The notes: generated by a model from the sequence alone, not told the origin. Shown: positions 22,763-34,600, counted from the stretch's first letter. The stretch is DNA of 64,000 nucleotides from Agarophyton chilense (GCA_030374765.1 JARGXX010000068.1:3100001-3164000); one strand, 5' to 3'. Numbers and translations: made by a program.

Positions 22763-25066
22763 AGGCGCACGACTCTCCTAGGCTGGAAAGCTTCACCGAG
22801 GCAGATTACCCGGGTACGACCTTCGAACTGGTGGAGCAATACCCTGTGGACGCTTTGGATGAAACCGATCCTGCCGCGCCAGTAATGTTGTTTTACAGTT
22901 TGCTCTATAAAGTGAATTTCTCCGTCGGCTTCTCCCGATTGGTAATGCTTCCACTTACAGGTGTACTGGACACTGGCGCAGGCCCGAACCTCATCCACGA
23001 GCGGCACCTTCCTCCCCTCTGGCGAGGACCCTTGCTACCCCGGTCGGTAGATAACATTACGGATGCGTCCCGCAACCGAATGGACATATTGGGGGTCGTA
23101 CCCCTCCTTGTCCAGCTTGGCGCGTTGACCGTCCGGGTTCAGTTTATGGTGGGCAGCAATCTGGCTGCCAGCTGCATATTTGGCACGTCTTTCATAGACA
23201 AGTACGTTTTGGCGATACTACTTCCAAAACGAATTGTTGTACTACGCCACTCGCTCCCTGTGCCGATTCAATCCTCGTCCGGGAAAAGCTCAACACCGTC
23301 CGGGCAACCCATGCGACCTGACCTAAATACTGTTCTGGAGACTCCGTCGAACAAGATTCGTGTTGCCCGTCCGGTTTCTATACGGCCGATGTCGGAATCT
23401 CATGTTCTGGTATCCTCCCGGGCCGCTGGCCTCATGTTTATCCAAGGACATCACCGCTCGGCTCTTAAAGAGGAATTACCCCTCTTGGCTAACAGGGCAA
23501 TGGAAATCCGACCGGAAGTGGCCTTCTACGTTCAGGTGGCTAACTTTTCCGACCACCCGGTACGCCTTCACAAAGGCAAAGTCATCTGCCTGGCGTTACC
23601 TTCCCCCGTCGCATTAATTACACCCGACTTTCCGTCTCGGAGCGACGAAACTAAGGAGGAGGGCCCCAATGACGCATCTCTTTCCGTTTCGGATGTGTCA
23701 AAGCCCACCGGACAGGAGCCAACGACTGATGCAGAGGACGACTGGATCCCAAAGGTCCAGTTGTCTCCCGAATTCGAGTCCGAACAGGAAAGGCTCATCG
23801 AGCTCCTCAAACCGTTTCAGGACATGGGGAACTACCATCTAGGCCGTATCGCGGCAGCAAAGCACAGGATCCAATTGGAACCTGGTACGAATCCGAAATA
23901 CCAGATTCCATACCGTGTGGGTCCGGCGCTTCGCGAATTGGAACTTAAGGAGGTCATCAAGCAGTTAGAGCTTTGCGTAATTGAGCCTTTCTCAGCCGAA
24001 TGGGCGAGTCCGGTCGTGTTCGCTCAGAAGAAAGACGGGAGTCTACGCTTCTGTTTGGACTACCGCCGACTAAACGCCGTCACCATTCGGGATACTTACC
24101 CACTACCGAGAATGGACGAATGCATCGATTCTCTTGGAGAAGCGAAAATATTCTCCACCTTTGACGTTGCTTCAGCGGCTAAGGCACTACGTTGCGGATC
24201 ACCAGTCTAACTGGCACGCGTATGTGCAACCACTTACGTACGGTTACAATCTAAAGATTCACCGGAGTACGGGCACAACGCCGTTCGACCTTACTCTTAC
24301 CCGAGTACCTCCGAACGTGGTGCTCGACCAGCCTAGCTCCGCTACGGATCCTGTCACACCGGCCCAACCTACGCCGGGGCAGATGAAGCGTTACAAATTG
24401 CGCCTGCTTAAGGTGACGCTTCAATCCGCACGGAATCGGCTGACGAACGCACAGCGCCGTAATAAGGAGGACTTTGATAAAGTCGTGCGGAAGTTGGAGT
24501 CTTTTGTGGCCGGGGATGAGGTTTTCCTCGACCGCCCTACGACAACACCAACCGGTGGCGTGCTCGAAGTGCACGAACGTACCTCGCACAAACTGTTACC
24601 GAGGACAGCGGGGCCCTACAAAGTCATCTCCGCGACGGACAGCACAGTTACGATCGATGTTGACAGGATTCACGATACCGTCAGCATCGACCGCGTCACT
24701 CGCGTCTCCATTCGGACACATCCGGCCCCGGTCACCATAGAACGCGCCCGTACGTTAAATTTTGATACGGACGGCCCGTTCGCCGAGGAACCCGTGACGG
24801 ACACTACCTCGCCCTCCGCTGGAAATAATCACCGAACGGAGCCTTCACAACCAGATTCGGCCAACTCTAACTCTACCCAACCGGACAGTATTGGAATTGT
24901 CGAGCGAATCCTTGACCATGGGCTGGCCGACGACCCACCGCACGGCCTTGTTTATCGCGTACGCTGGTACGGTTGCAGTGCTGCGGAAAACTCTTTGGAA
25001 CCTCCCAACAATCTTCCGCAACACTTTATTAGCCGATATTGGAAGCGCCAATCCCGAACAGCATAA
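22759..25066 (+). pseudogene. pol: Gypsy-2 pol with RT-to-integrase deletion and chromodomain
   Basis: Pol lies in the -1 frame relative to gag and is open upstream of the first start-like GTG at 22831. It encodes protease (GVLDTGAGPNLIH, ~22965) and an RT beginning (WASPVVFAQKKDGSLRF, CLDYRRLNAVT, then IFSTFDVAS). At about 24176 it jumps, with a frame change, into the end of integrase (LRHYVADHQSNWHAY, then GTTPFDLTL) and a C-terminal chromodomain (SIGIVERILDH, LVYRVRWYG) ending at TAA 25064-25066. The palm motif YxDD, RNase H and the integrase core are absent. The junction looks like one deletion joining two distant parts of pol. Confidence 0.88.
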
Positions 25067-25137
25067 AACTCTACGCCGGGCGGAGCCGTCGCATCTGAAA
25101 AGGGGGGGAATACAAGTCGAACGACAGGAGGCCTTCC

Positions 25138-25400
25138 CAAATCGGAACTGGCCTCCGGCCGGACATCGCAGTTCGCCTCCGATCGGCACCCACCAGCGTG
25201 TGTTGTGACTCCGTGCGACTCCGTCAGCAGTGCCGAACAACCGGGGAAATTCCGAAATTGGACATGGTCTCCAGCCATATATTGTACATCACCTCCGACC
25301 GGTAGCCAACAGCGTGTGTGGAGCCATCGCGCGGCAAAAAGAAGGAAGGAATGACTTCGTGCGACTCCGTCAGCACCGCACCCCCACACAACCGGGCATG
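25138..25400 (+). repeat. two diverged tandem units downstream of pol
   Basis: Two units starting near 25138 and 25253 share GGAACTGGCCTCCGGCC-like openings, the middle CCAACAGCGTGTGT / CCACCAGCGTGTGT, and the end TGCGACTCCGTCAGCA followed by ACAACCGGG. The second unit is longer by about 30 bp. They lie between pol and the antisense gene, with no ORF of interest. Confidence 0.7.
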
Positions 25401-26025
25401 GACATCGACCACCACCACAGCGACAAACACTCTTGTATACTCGGTAACTCCGGCACCGTGGCCCGCCGGGGGCCGGACAAAACGCGTACAGCGATTACAA
25501 CACGCCACCCGGTGCCCGCCTGCCCCTGCGGTGCCCGCCAGCATAACCGCGGCAAGCATATACGCGCTGCGCTCCACGCCGGACCGAGCGACTACCTGCA
25601 AGGATAATCGAAAAAATCCGACGCGGAAATTACCACTCCGTATGGCATCAAAAACGCAGAAAAATGTCCTGGCCGATATCTCGGAAACGAAGCCGTTTCA
25701 GGCTCTGAAAATGGCCGATTTGGACTCTCCGCAAGGCCAAAAGACTTGTGATTTTTTGAGTTGACACGAAGGCGCACTACATGCGTTACTATATACCGAA
25801 TCGGATACCGACGTAGCCGGGCATTGCTGTATCGGCACGTGCACCCTAGGTCTGCAAACGCGCCAACCGGCGCCCACCGGTGGGACACGCGCGTGGCGCA
25901 CACGCGTGGCGATGCGCGCTCAGACACCGCAATCTCGCATGCGTCGCTGCACCATGTCCCGCGCCGTTAAGCATGACGGAGATGCTAGGATCGTTTACTC
26001 AGGTTCAACCGCAGGAAGGAATGAC

Positions 26026-27824
26026 TCACCTTCCTCGCTTTCCGGACGGAGAAGACGCTTTCGAGATACGGGAACTTACCAGAAGGGAGGCAAAGTCGCT
26101 GACGTCAGGATGCCCACCGAGGCTGCCTCCCCGCTGGCCTCTCAAAGCACCCCTTCCGGCGTTCCCAGGACCTGGTACCGGCGGTGGGGAGCCCAAACGA
26201 CGCCCGGACGGCTGAAAGAGGGCACTAACCGCACTACTGTGCGCGACCCCCCGAACGGTACGACCCAGAGAGGACAGAGGCCCGGCTTGTACGGAGGCCT
26301 CGTTCGTAGGACCTCGACCAGGAGTCGGCCCTCCGGTTTCTTCGTCCCCCCGTGGCGACGCAGCGGGCTGCGCCGGCGTCCTCACCGTCGACGGGTCCTC
26401 AGCATCCCCCGCCCGGTCCGGCACCGATGCGCCCGCCGCGACCTCAGCCGCCGGGACGCCTGAAACCCCAGGCACTGCGGAACATGATTCGGACCGTATC
26501 CCCGCTCGGATTCTCTGCAGCCACTCATGGGCGGCGTTATTTGCACGCCCCATTGACAGGTCCAGATGCCCAATGAGCTGAGATACCGTGGCGCCAACCG
26601 GTCGGGTTACCATGTCCCCGAAGGTATTGACGCGGTGCTGGAGGAGTTCAACGCAAACAGCGCTGACATATGACATTAAGTCGACAGTACTGACCATTTC
26701 CGCGCACAACAGGCTGGTGAACGCATCCGCGCGGGGCACTCCAACCTCAGCCGCCATCTCTAAGGCTTCGACGACCGATTCGAGAGGCTCCTCATCATTC
26801 GCCCGGCAGTCTTCCTGCAGCGTTCTCAGAGCATCACGCTCCTCGTCGCCAACCGATGCGGATACCTGCACACCGGAACGTCGAGGAACTCCACGTTGTG
26901 CCACCCGTGCATGAAACCACCCAAGCCCGACCGGATTCGCGCTTCGGTCGCGACATGATCACCCCAACGGCATCGGTTCAGAAAGTAGAGCCCGTCGTAC
27001 GGAGGGGAAAACATCACGACCCCCAAAGGGTTACCGTGCGGATCGGGAATACCCTCGCCGGACAGCATGCGCGTGACGAAGTCGCGCATACGACCTTGGT
27101 TGTCATACTCTTCCGGAAAACGGAGAAACGGCATGTCACAGCTACCCACAGTCTCGTCGCCCTCTTGACCGGGTATTCGTGGAAGATGTCTCCAACGCGC
27201 GCGCCAAGCCTCGTGGAGCGTCCGCTTCGGATTCCGGCCGGTGCCTTCCAAGAACGTTCGCTGCGTGAGTATTGCACCGAACCGCCGCGCGTCCAAACAT
27301 ACGCTCCATTCGTCCCCCGAGATCAGTGTCTCAACCGAAAACGCAGGTTCTTTCCCGGTCGGCCCACCCCTACGGCCCTGCGGGCGTTGCCAGCGATGGT
27401 CGTGCTCCTGCCCAGGGAGCAGGTTTCGAAACACACCGGGTACGCCCGCGCCAGGCGCTTGATATCCGAACGGGGGTACCAGCACGCCCACACCCACACG
27501 CCCTACCATTTGCAGCTGTATCACACCAAACGGAAGAAACGAAGGCGCGGAAGGATTCCCCGCCGACGCCGGCGGAATTCCCGTCGGGCGGGCGTCCCAG
27601 ATCGCGTAACTGCCACCCTGGGTACCGAACGGAGGCCCCGCGGAAGCTGCATCGTGTGCAGTTACAGGTGCCCGTCGCCGTACCTGTTTGTTCGCGAGGG
27701 CCGGCGTCGGCTGGCGCCCCACGCTCTCCTCCCAGTCGCGGTTGACAGCCCCGTTGTTGTCGTCCATTGTCGAACCGAACGGAAGGACGCAACCTCCTGA
27801 GTCCGTACTCTTCGCAGACGCCAT
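26026..27824 (-). pseudogene. antisense gene of Gypsy-2 (unknown function, frameshifted)
   Basis: Opposite to gag-pol, an ORF starts at ATG 27824 and runs 332 codons to 26826. An overlapping frame from 26904 runs 292 codons to 26026, so one frameshift near 26850 probably split a ~590-residue protein. The first part is Gly/Pro-rich, then globular (CLDARRFGAILTQ, LRFPEEYDNQGRMRDFV, GVVMFSPPYDGLYFLNR). The second part has a helical segment (EEPLESVVEALEMAAEVG) and a Pro/Gly/Arg-rich tail. Short stretches resemble the Gypsy-3 antisense protein in order and spacing (DRRIGACFRG, LRYAPWF, PGVVTMSWDWR). No known domain recognised. Total length is close to the 591 residues of that protein. Confidence 0.68.
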
Positions 27825-27874
27825 ACGGGTCCTCTCTGGAGTCTATGCGTCGCTCCGCCCGGCGAAGGGAAGTG

Positions 27875-27882
27875 CTTAAATA
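27875..27882 (-). promoter_or_regulatory. TATA-like box of the antisense gene
   Basis: On the minus strand this reads TATTTAAG, about 50 bp upstream of the antisense ATG at 27824. It suggests the antisense gene has its own internal promoter. Inferred from position. Confidence 0.45.
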
Positions 27883-29050
27883 CGCCGCCGACGATGGCTC
27901 GCCGACGGGCGTGATATGACGTGCACTCCCGAACGGCTGTGATATGGCGTGTATTTCCGAGCGGCTGTGGTACGATATGGACTTCCAAAGGGCCCGTATA
28001 ACGCGACCTGTCGCTTCTAGCGCGTTTCGTGTCGGTTCGTGTAGAGCAACGCCCAGTTAGGGGATACTTGAAGATGGAACTCATAGAATGAGGGTTGAAC
28101 CCTCCGAGGGTTATGACTATGATCTCCTCTAAGGTGTGCTGAGGTGGCATGGATTTCTGGTTAGAGTTCGCCTATGAAGGGAAGATTCGGATGGCCCATG
28201 GTTGGATTGGCCCCTTGATACACGTGGCTTAATTTCGGCACCGATTTTCGGATATTTGTTAGAACGTTGGACTTTTGGGCCCTGACAGTGGGATCTCCAC
28301 GTGTATGGCCCTGAGCAGGTGTGCACTACTGTAATTAGTAGAGTTTAGTTAGTGGGCCCTACTTAGGGAGACGAGATCTGACAGTCCGAAGCTCAGAGTA
28401 AATGGGAACCAAGGTTGGTCTTCGATACCTTTAGAGGTTCTTCGTCGCCATCGTTTCGGCCTTACAACCCGGAACGGGCTCTGGTTAGCAACGCCTGCGT
28501 AGGGACACGACTCCACTTGGAGAGTGCCCACGTTTGGGTTCCGTGCAACCACCCCCTTGGGACCGCTCAGACGACCTGCGTGCACGATACCCCGTGGGGG
28601 TTCTGCTTACTTGTTGCGTGCTTTTTGTGTTTCCTTTCGAGGACAGGTTTTCGCCCCTGTATTGGGTTTCTTTTGTTGTTTCGCCCCTTTTCTGGTTCTC
28701 GGATCCGGTGCCTGTCAGTGCCCGACCCTCGCCCCGTTTTTCCTCTTCGCCGGATTTTCCCCCATTCTTTGGGATACCCATACCCATTCCCGACCCAACG
28801 GTTTCTACCCCTCACCTCCGGCGGTACTGCCGGAATCCCCCGTGGGAGTTACACCCCACACTACGGGTGGAACGGAGGGCTCTGTCTCTCAGTCTGCCTC
28901 CCCCAGGGAGCAAGGCTTCGAACACCTTGAGAGCACTTCCCGTCGCCGTGTTTTGCTCCACAGTTCGCAGACGCCACGCCGCGTCCGCTCGGTTTGCACT
29001 CAACCAGCTATTGCCTAGGATATTGGCGCTGCGAGGACGTCGCGCACTCT
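27883..29050. other. non-coding 3' tail of Gypsy-2
   Basis: Between the antisense gene and the 3' LTR, several frames are open for 100-170 codons but composition is unconvincing and no motif appears. It may hold the antisense promoter and packaging or 3' untranslated sequence. Near 27915-27960 a short phrase (CGTGATATGACGTGCACTTCC-type, then CTGTGATATGGCGTG) is repeated. Confidence 0.4.
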
Positions 29051-29062
29051 AGGAGGGGGGTC
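29051..29062 (+). other. polypurine tract of Gypsy-2
   Basis: AGGAGGGGGGTC stands directly before the 3' LTR, where plus-strand DNA synthesis is primed in LTR elements. Confidence 0.7.
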
Positions 29063-29625
29063 TGTAGTAAAGTGGATCCGAGCGGGTTGTCAGGTAAGAA
29101 GGGCGTGGTCAGGAATGATTGCAAATGGCCTGGTTGCACACGTGGGCGAAGATGGCACGCCGGACGGATATACACAGTAGGTTACCACGTAGCATAGTTG
29201 TAGATAGTTGGCGCACCCCATCCCGTGATATTATCGTTACGTGGGTGCAGGCGCCACTACGGACTGTAATGCAGGTTGCAGCTCGGAGATGCACACTACT
29301 TATGCACCTCCACTCCCCGCCACCCTCCAATCAGTAAAGGGTAAGCCCCACCGTCCCAATCTAAGTATCGTTTCTATAGCAGACCTGAAGCGTTACTCCG
29401 TACGGGATATCTACAGGTTTACAAGCCGTTCGGACTCTTCGCGCGTACCTCGATCGCGCCTGACGTTCCCAACAGCCCAGTCTCCCTACGACCGCCCGGT
29501 GCTGGCGCTCGTCTCCACGCGTCACCGTTCCCCGACCGGCTTCGTGTGACACGCACGCCCCACTTACGGAATCCGCACGGGTCACGCCTCTAGGAAACTT
29601 ACACGCCTTTCGGCGCTATTTCACA
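29063..29625 (+). repeat. 3' LTR of Gypsy-2
   Basis: 563-bp direct copy of the 19895-20457 LTR, ending TTTCACA, followed by the target copy ATCGG (29626-29630). Confidence 0.93.
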
Positions 29626-29630
29626 ATCGG

Positions 29631-29842
29631 ACGAAGCACCTGATGGCTCACTACAGTCAAGCGCTCCAACCACAATCGGTTCGAATTATCCTTGCACTAT
29701 CATCCCTTTTAGGTTTTGAGTTATGGGCCAGCGACATCACGCAGGCTTACTTGCAATCTATGGAACCACTTTCACGCGAACTATTCATAGCTGATCCCGT
29801 TCCGGAATTTGAGTTGAATCCAAGTCAGGCGCTACAACTTCT
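29631..29842 (+). pseudogene. Copia RT, continuation after Gypsy-2
   Basis: The sequence continues the Copia RT in register after the target duplication, with LQPQSVRIILALSSLLGFEL and WASDITQAYLQS, the family's catalytic-Asp block. It ends at ALQLL, where an LTR-like TGTAGGACAA starts at 29843. Joining 19894 to 29631 keeps the frame, so the two pieces were once adjacent. Confidence 0.88.
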
Positions 29843-30400
29843 TGTAGGACAACTCTTGGACCGGAGACACCACGAAGATGTTCGGGATCTTCCTCTCTTG
29901 AGAGACACGCCTCAGGCGGAGGAGACGCGTCCCAGCGGAGCACAGAAACAGAGCCACTCTGGAAAGGCACGACGGAGTCAGGTGTAAGACCGAGGCCAAT
30001 CCGGCGGGATATACCTAGAGTGTTTAGGTGAGCACGTCACAGTCCGGGGTGTGACCAATCCTAGGCGGAGCGGTATCACGGCGATTGTCGGAAAAGGAGC
30101 GAGGAAACACTCGTATGAAGAAGGCGAGCGGGGTCAGTGAGGCGGCCGCTCACGAGAGCCCAAAAGGAGAACAAGAGGAAAACGGGGGCGAAACCCTATA
30201 CAGGGGCGAGACTACGACAAGTGTCGGCGATTAAATATGAACCCACGGTGGTTGTAGCACTCTGGTCGACAGACGGGTGGATGAACTAACGTGCGACGGG
30301 CGCTCACGCAGTATGCGGTGAAGACGCGCCGAAGGCGAAAAGTTCAGAGCCAAGACTCCCGTCTGTGTTCTCGGAAAGCTAGTATTAGCCGCTAGTTTAG
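29843..30400 (+). repeat. diverged LTR related to Gypsy-3, solo or truncated
   Basis: It starts TGTAGGACAA like the Gypsy-3 LTR and matches it at corresponding offsets: ACGAAGA...GATCTTCCTCTC near the start, GGTGTAAGACCGAGGCCAA against GGTGTAAGCCGGAGCCGAA, CCCTATACAGGGGCG against CCGTATACACGGGCG, and CAGAGCCAAGA at offset ~501 against ~521. The right end is not resolved; it lies somewhere near 30365-30450. The LTR interrupts the Copia RT, whose remainder is not found beyond it, so this is a truncation or rearrangement rather than a simple insertion. Confidence 0.7.
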
Positions 30401-30870
30401 TATGCGTTAAGATATCCGGCAAAAAATCTGGGAAAAATGACGGATCGCGGATGCAGAGGTAATTTCTGTTAATTTTTTAGAGTGCCAGCCAGTTTTGGCT
30501 TTCGATTCTGTATCAAAATCCTCCACATTATGAATGGGAAACGAATGCAAAAGCCCCTGCTAGTTTACAGCCTATGTCTGGATGCCAAACGCTAGATGTG
30601 AATGACAAAAGCCTGGCTCAAACACCCTCACACCAACTTGGTGTTCTCGGAATGCTAGTTCCAGGTGCTAGAACCGTAGGGGGCAAAGAAAATCGTCAAA
30701 AAATCTGCGAAAAATGAAGAATCGGCAATGTGCAAGCAATTAGTTCAGATTTTTCGTATACCACACCTTCACGCATTCATGCGAATACTAGCAGTGAAGA
30801 ATGCAGAACGGAATTGCACTGAAGCGCTAGTTTGTATCTCATTCAATGGAAGTGAAACGCTAGTTTATCT
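30365..30870 (+). repeat. diverged direct repeat with recurrent GCTAG motif
   Basis: About 95 bp at 30365-30462 (GTGTTCTCGGAAAGCTAG...CAAAAAATCTGGGAAAAATGA) recurs at 30641-30737 (GTGTTCTCGGAATGCTAG...CAAAAAATCTGCGAAAAATGA). GCTAG(T) also occurs at 30378, 30391, 30559, 30591, 30654, 30667, 30826 and 30859. The origin is unknown. Confidence 0.65.
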
Positions 30871-31001
30871 ACCTTTAACCACCACCAATAAACTCTTCAA
30901 TCATCCTACCATCGGCACTACACTCCTACCATTCTTCCCTTCTGAAGCACTCCCAACTCGGTGGCGGCTACGTGGCCGTCTCCAGGAACTAATGCCACGC
31001 C

Positions 31002-31442
31002 GTGAATACTTTCAACCATCTAATTCTCCTCCTCAACACCCCCCGCCAACCCCAACGGATTCTCTACATCTCTTACACCACTGTCTTCAAGTATCTACGT
31101 CGGGCTCAATTCGTCGGCGACATCGTTTTCTGCATTCGATCATTGCTCGACCGAGTCGTATCCGTCTTCTTCGCTCACTTACTTCTGGAATTTTTCGAGC
31201 CCTCCTCCTTGACCTCCTCCACAGCCGCCCCTCCCCTAATCACCAACACCTCTTCAGCACAGTCTTCATATCCTCTGCTACCGTCAACTACGAACTGGAT
31301 TAAAAATTCAAGCGCTACATCTCCGCATTCGAAGTGTACTCATTATCAAGTACCAGACACCTCCTTCCCTTCGAATAGCACTAACACTTACACTAGAACA
31401 CTAACAGACTTTGTTCTTTACGGCCAAGTGAACAATAAATAA
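31002..31442 (+). CDS. hypothetical ORF, doubtful
   Basis: A 146-codon frame opens at GTG 31002 (no ATG) and ends at TAA 31440-31442, immediately beside AATAAA-like sequence. Residues ~15-65 include a hydrophobic helical stretch (SLLDRVVSVFFAHLLLEFF), followed by a Ser/Thr/Pro-rich tail. The DNA is strongly pyrimidine-biased on this strand, which alone favours open frames. No family recognised. It could be a fragment of a decayed gene. Confidence 0.25.
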   Translation: MNTFNHLILLLNTPRQPQRILYISYTTVFKYLRRAQFVGDIVFCIRSLLDRVVSVFFAHLLLEFFEPSSLTSSTAAPPLITNTSSAQSSYPLLPSTTNWIKNSSATSPHSKCTHYQVPDTSFPSNSTNTYTRTLTDFVLYGQVNNK

Positions 31443-31665
31443 AAACACTCTTCACTTAACAACTCAGTTCCCCTCTTCATCATCCCCCGCATTCACCCCT
31501 TTCAAAGGTTTATAGCTCCCACCCTCTTCATCTCCCATTTCTATTCATTCGCCTACCACCTCAATCACTCCCTCCTCATTTTCTCGGCTCTCGGACTTAA
31601 TCATCTAGTGCCACGTCTTCTTCCTAGTCATCCACGCCATTCCCTCTCAAAACGCAAAGTCCTTC

Positions 31666-34600
31666 CTAACCCTTGGCTTTCAGTTGTACCCCATCAGGCA
31701 AGTTCTGGTTCTCCGGAAACACGTACATATAATACGGAAACAGCTTCTAATCCGACATGACACCGTCCGCACTTCCCGCTCCAGCATGAAAGACATCACC
31801 CCTCCCAACGAATATCTACATCGGCGGTATAGTGTACTTTTTCACATACATCCGTTGCGCGACCCACTCCAACTCCGCATTGCTCTTTGCGTAAGGGGTA
31901 TGCTATCTTACACACACCCACATTGGAAACTACTACCTTCCAGTTGCCATCATGAAATAGCCCGGGTTCTTCCCCTCCATCTTGTCACGGTTCGTCAACG
32001 TCTGAAAGTCAGTATGTAGCTCTTTCCGCGGGCATCCATTCCCAGTACACAACAACCTTACCCTATTATTTGGAGCGTACATCTTCACCATCGCCACTCA
32101 GTTATCTTCCGAACCCGAGCACACACATATCCGTCCCACTCGTGGATCCAACATCGCACGCTTCTTCACCCACACATTCCTATCCACTTTCAACTTCATG
32201 TCGTCCACTTTCCCCCTCGTCATCGTCATATAACTTCCAAGCCCCATCCTACTATCCGAGGGGCTCTGCTCCTCCCCAGCCTTGATGATTGCATCACAAA
32301 TAGGCTGATACTCCGGATACCGGAAGTCATCTTGCTGCCTAAAACTGATCTCAAAGAACTCCAGCATTCACACACTTACATCCCCATCCATCAATTCACT
32401 CATCTCCCACAGCTTCTTCACAATTACTCTATCCGTCGCAAACCACTCCATCACACAGAACCCACGCACTTTCAGTTCCTCTACCCTCCTCGCAAAGTAC
32501 ACAAGAGCACAAAACTCTTCAGTCATCGCCCCCTTCCATAATCGATCCTACTCTTCCTTCCCCACCACTACCTTCCTAACCGCCATCGCCCTCTTCTCTT
32601 CGTACGACGCCTGCCAAAACACCGCACGACAAAGAGCTCTAATGTCGTGCGATTTCATCAGATGGCCATGTTGTTGGTTTCGCAAGTGTCCCATATCCAT
32701 CCAGGAATACATGTCCTTGATCGTCTCCTCAGTCCCCTCCGGCCATTTGATCTTCAGCTACGTCGCATATCCGAGCCACGTCTTTTCCCCTTCCAGCCCT
32801 ACTTCTTTCGCCTTTTCCAACCGAGGCTCTAGTAGCGCCGGAACCAGATCATCAAATGCCCGAAAATTGGTACTCTCCTCCTCTGCGTGCTCGGACTCAC
32901 CGGGAAGGGGAACGTTCTGGCAACTGAAACACTCCCACAAATCCCAAGATCCTATCGACCGGAAATAGCTTATCAAATGCTCTGGGAAAGGGTCTTCTAA
33001 CCTGGCCTTCTTCGAATCCTGTCCATTTCCACCTTGCTTCACAAGCCTATTCCAAACGCTCCGCGAAACATACACCTCTTCATCCTCTTCATCCTCATAA
33101 CCTTCTTCCGCAGCTACCTTCTTAGCCATCTGCTTCCTCGAACTCTTCTTCACCAATTTTTCTCCTCCGGTGGGCGCATCAGCCTCGGTTGCGCTCGACG
33201 ATCGAATACCAGCATTGGTGAAGGTACTGCCACTACGCTCAACATTGAGTTGCTTTTTGAGCTTCGCTGGCACCAGCTACACCCTCTTCGAGATCTTGCA
33301 AGCCCATATCACCTTCGTCGTCGCCATACCAGCTGACCCGTACCCCGAACCACATACTACTACAATGGGTGGAATTGCACTTTCGTCACCACTACTGGCT
33401 CCTTAAACATCTCCTTCAACGGTTTTTTCTTCAAACCCGTCAGCTCCACACAGAACTTACACATCTGCAAGCAGCAGTCATACCCAAACCTCCTCATATC
33501 CTAAAACCTTTCCATTATACCTTTCGCCTTCCGCCACATATCCATATATTCTGCCAGGGTTTCCAACGCAAAGCACGTTTCTTCCTCCTCCATGTCACGG
33601 ACGGTATCGCTCGATAAGTGTGTCAACCCTAGCTCCTCATACTTAACACACATGCCTTGCACATACACCAAAATAGCATCTGTTTTCCCCAGTTTCAACC
33701 CAATCTCCGCGAAACGAGGCAAAGGTCGGACGGTTCAGTCTCCAACTACACAACTCATCTTCAGAGCCCCGGCAATGGCACTGAATAATATCATCATATT
33801 CAGATCCCTGTTCTCCGACTGCACAATCAGTCTCACTACCGACACCAGAGTGTTTAACTTGTCCGCAAATGACACCTTCTTCGCGAGCTCCACCGTCTTA
33901 TTCAAAGAATTTCCATCCGCCAGAATCTCCCTCATCGTAATCATACGCCCTTCCTTACGTTTCAACCACGACACATTCATCTTCAAGCACACCTTCTGAT
34001 TGTCTCGAAGCGTCGGATTCAGGTTGTTGAGGGTGACTTGTCGATGAAGGTCATCAATTAGCGAGCTTGACACCAACATTCGTTGTCCACCACCCATTAA
34101 ATCTCCGGCCTTTCGGATTCCGACACAGCAATGCTCAAGTTACCCACCCCTCCTAGGAATTCCGTCCTTCGTACCGACTTCATCAAGTTCTGTATATGGG
34201 GTTCACAAACGCCCCTCACAGTTACTTCCGGTAGCTTAATCAGATCGACATCGATGACCATCTTGACATATTCGTAGTCGCTCATTTCAAATTCCGTCTG
34301 CACATACGTCTGGTCCACATTTTCCGACGACACTTCATCTCCGTCATCACACAGGTCATTCGTGGGCTTTGATACCTCCACGACGTCACTCTCCCAATTG
34401 TCGCCATCCAAAACCACCGCTATGAGCCCGCCTCCACTGCTTCCTGTTGCTACAATAGCAGATGCCGTTGCTCTGCTGCTATCGGTATGGCTTCCACCAG
34501 TCCCTGAGCGTGACACAGGAGCCTTCGTTCCCGAATTAACAGAAGCGGGCGGTTTTTTTTGCCCCGACACTGTGTCTCCGGCGTCTTCAACTTCTTCACG

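Larger units (their letters stand above)
19895..29625 (+). mobile_element. Gypsy-2: internally deleted Gypsy element with antisense gene
   Basis: Two 563-bp LTRs (TGTAGTA...CACA) bound a 9.7-kb element nested in Copia, with a 5-bp target duplication carrying one mismatch. Order: LTR, primer-binding site, gag, pol (protease, start of RT, end of integrase, chromodomain), short tandem repeats, antisense gene on the minus strand, a ~1.2-kb tail, purine tract, LTR. Most of RT, all of RNase H and most of integrase are missing, so it cannot move by itself. The plan matches the Gypsy-3 array at 37272-64000. Confidence 0.92.
15600..29842 (+). mobile_element. decayed Ty1/Copia element, split by Gypsy-2 and truncated
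   Basis: One reading frame encodes Gag, protease, integrase and the start of RT, in the Copia order (integrase before RT). The frame is interrupted at 19894 by Gypsy-2 and resumes exactly at 29631 after its target-site copy. It then ends abruptly at 29842, where another LTR begins. The rest of RT, RNase H and the 3' LTR are missing, so the 5' LTR cannot be delimited by comparison; a TATAAA at 15706 suggests it lies around 15600-15960. The left boundary given is approximate. Confidence 0.8.

Noticed and set aside
28415-29052. Plus-strand ORFs of 164-172 codons before the Gypsy-2 3' LTR
   Set aside because: Three overlapping frames are open to similar extents with Phe/Pro/Arg-biased composition; none stands out as coding.
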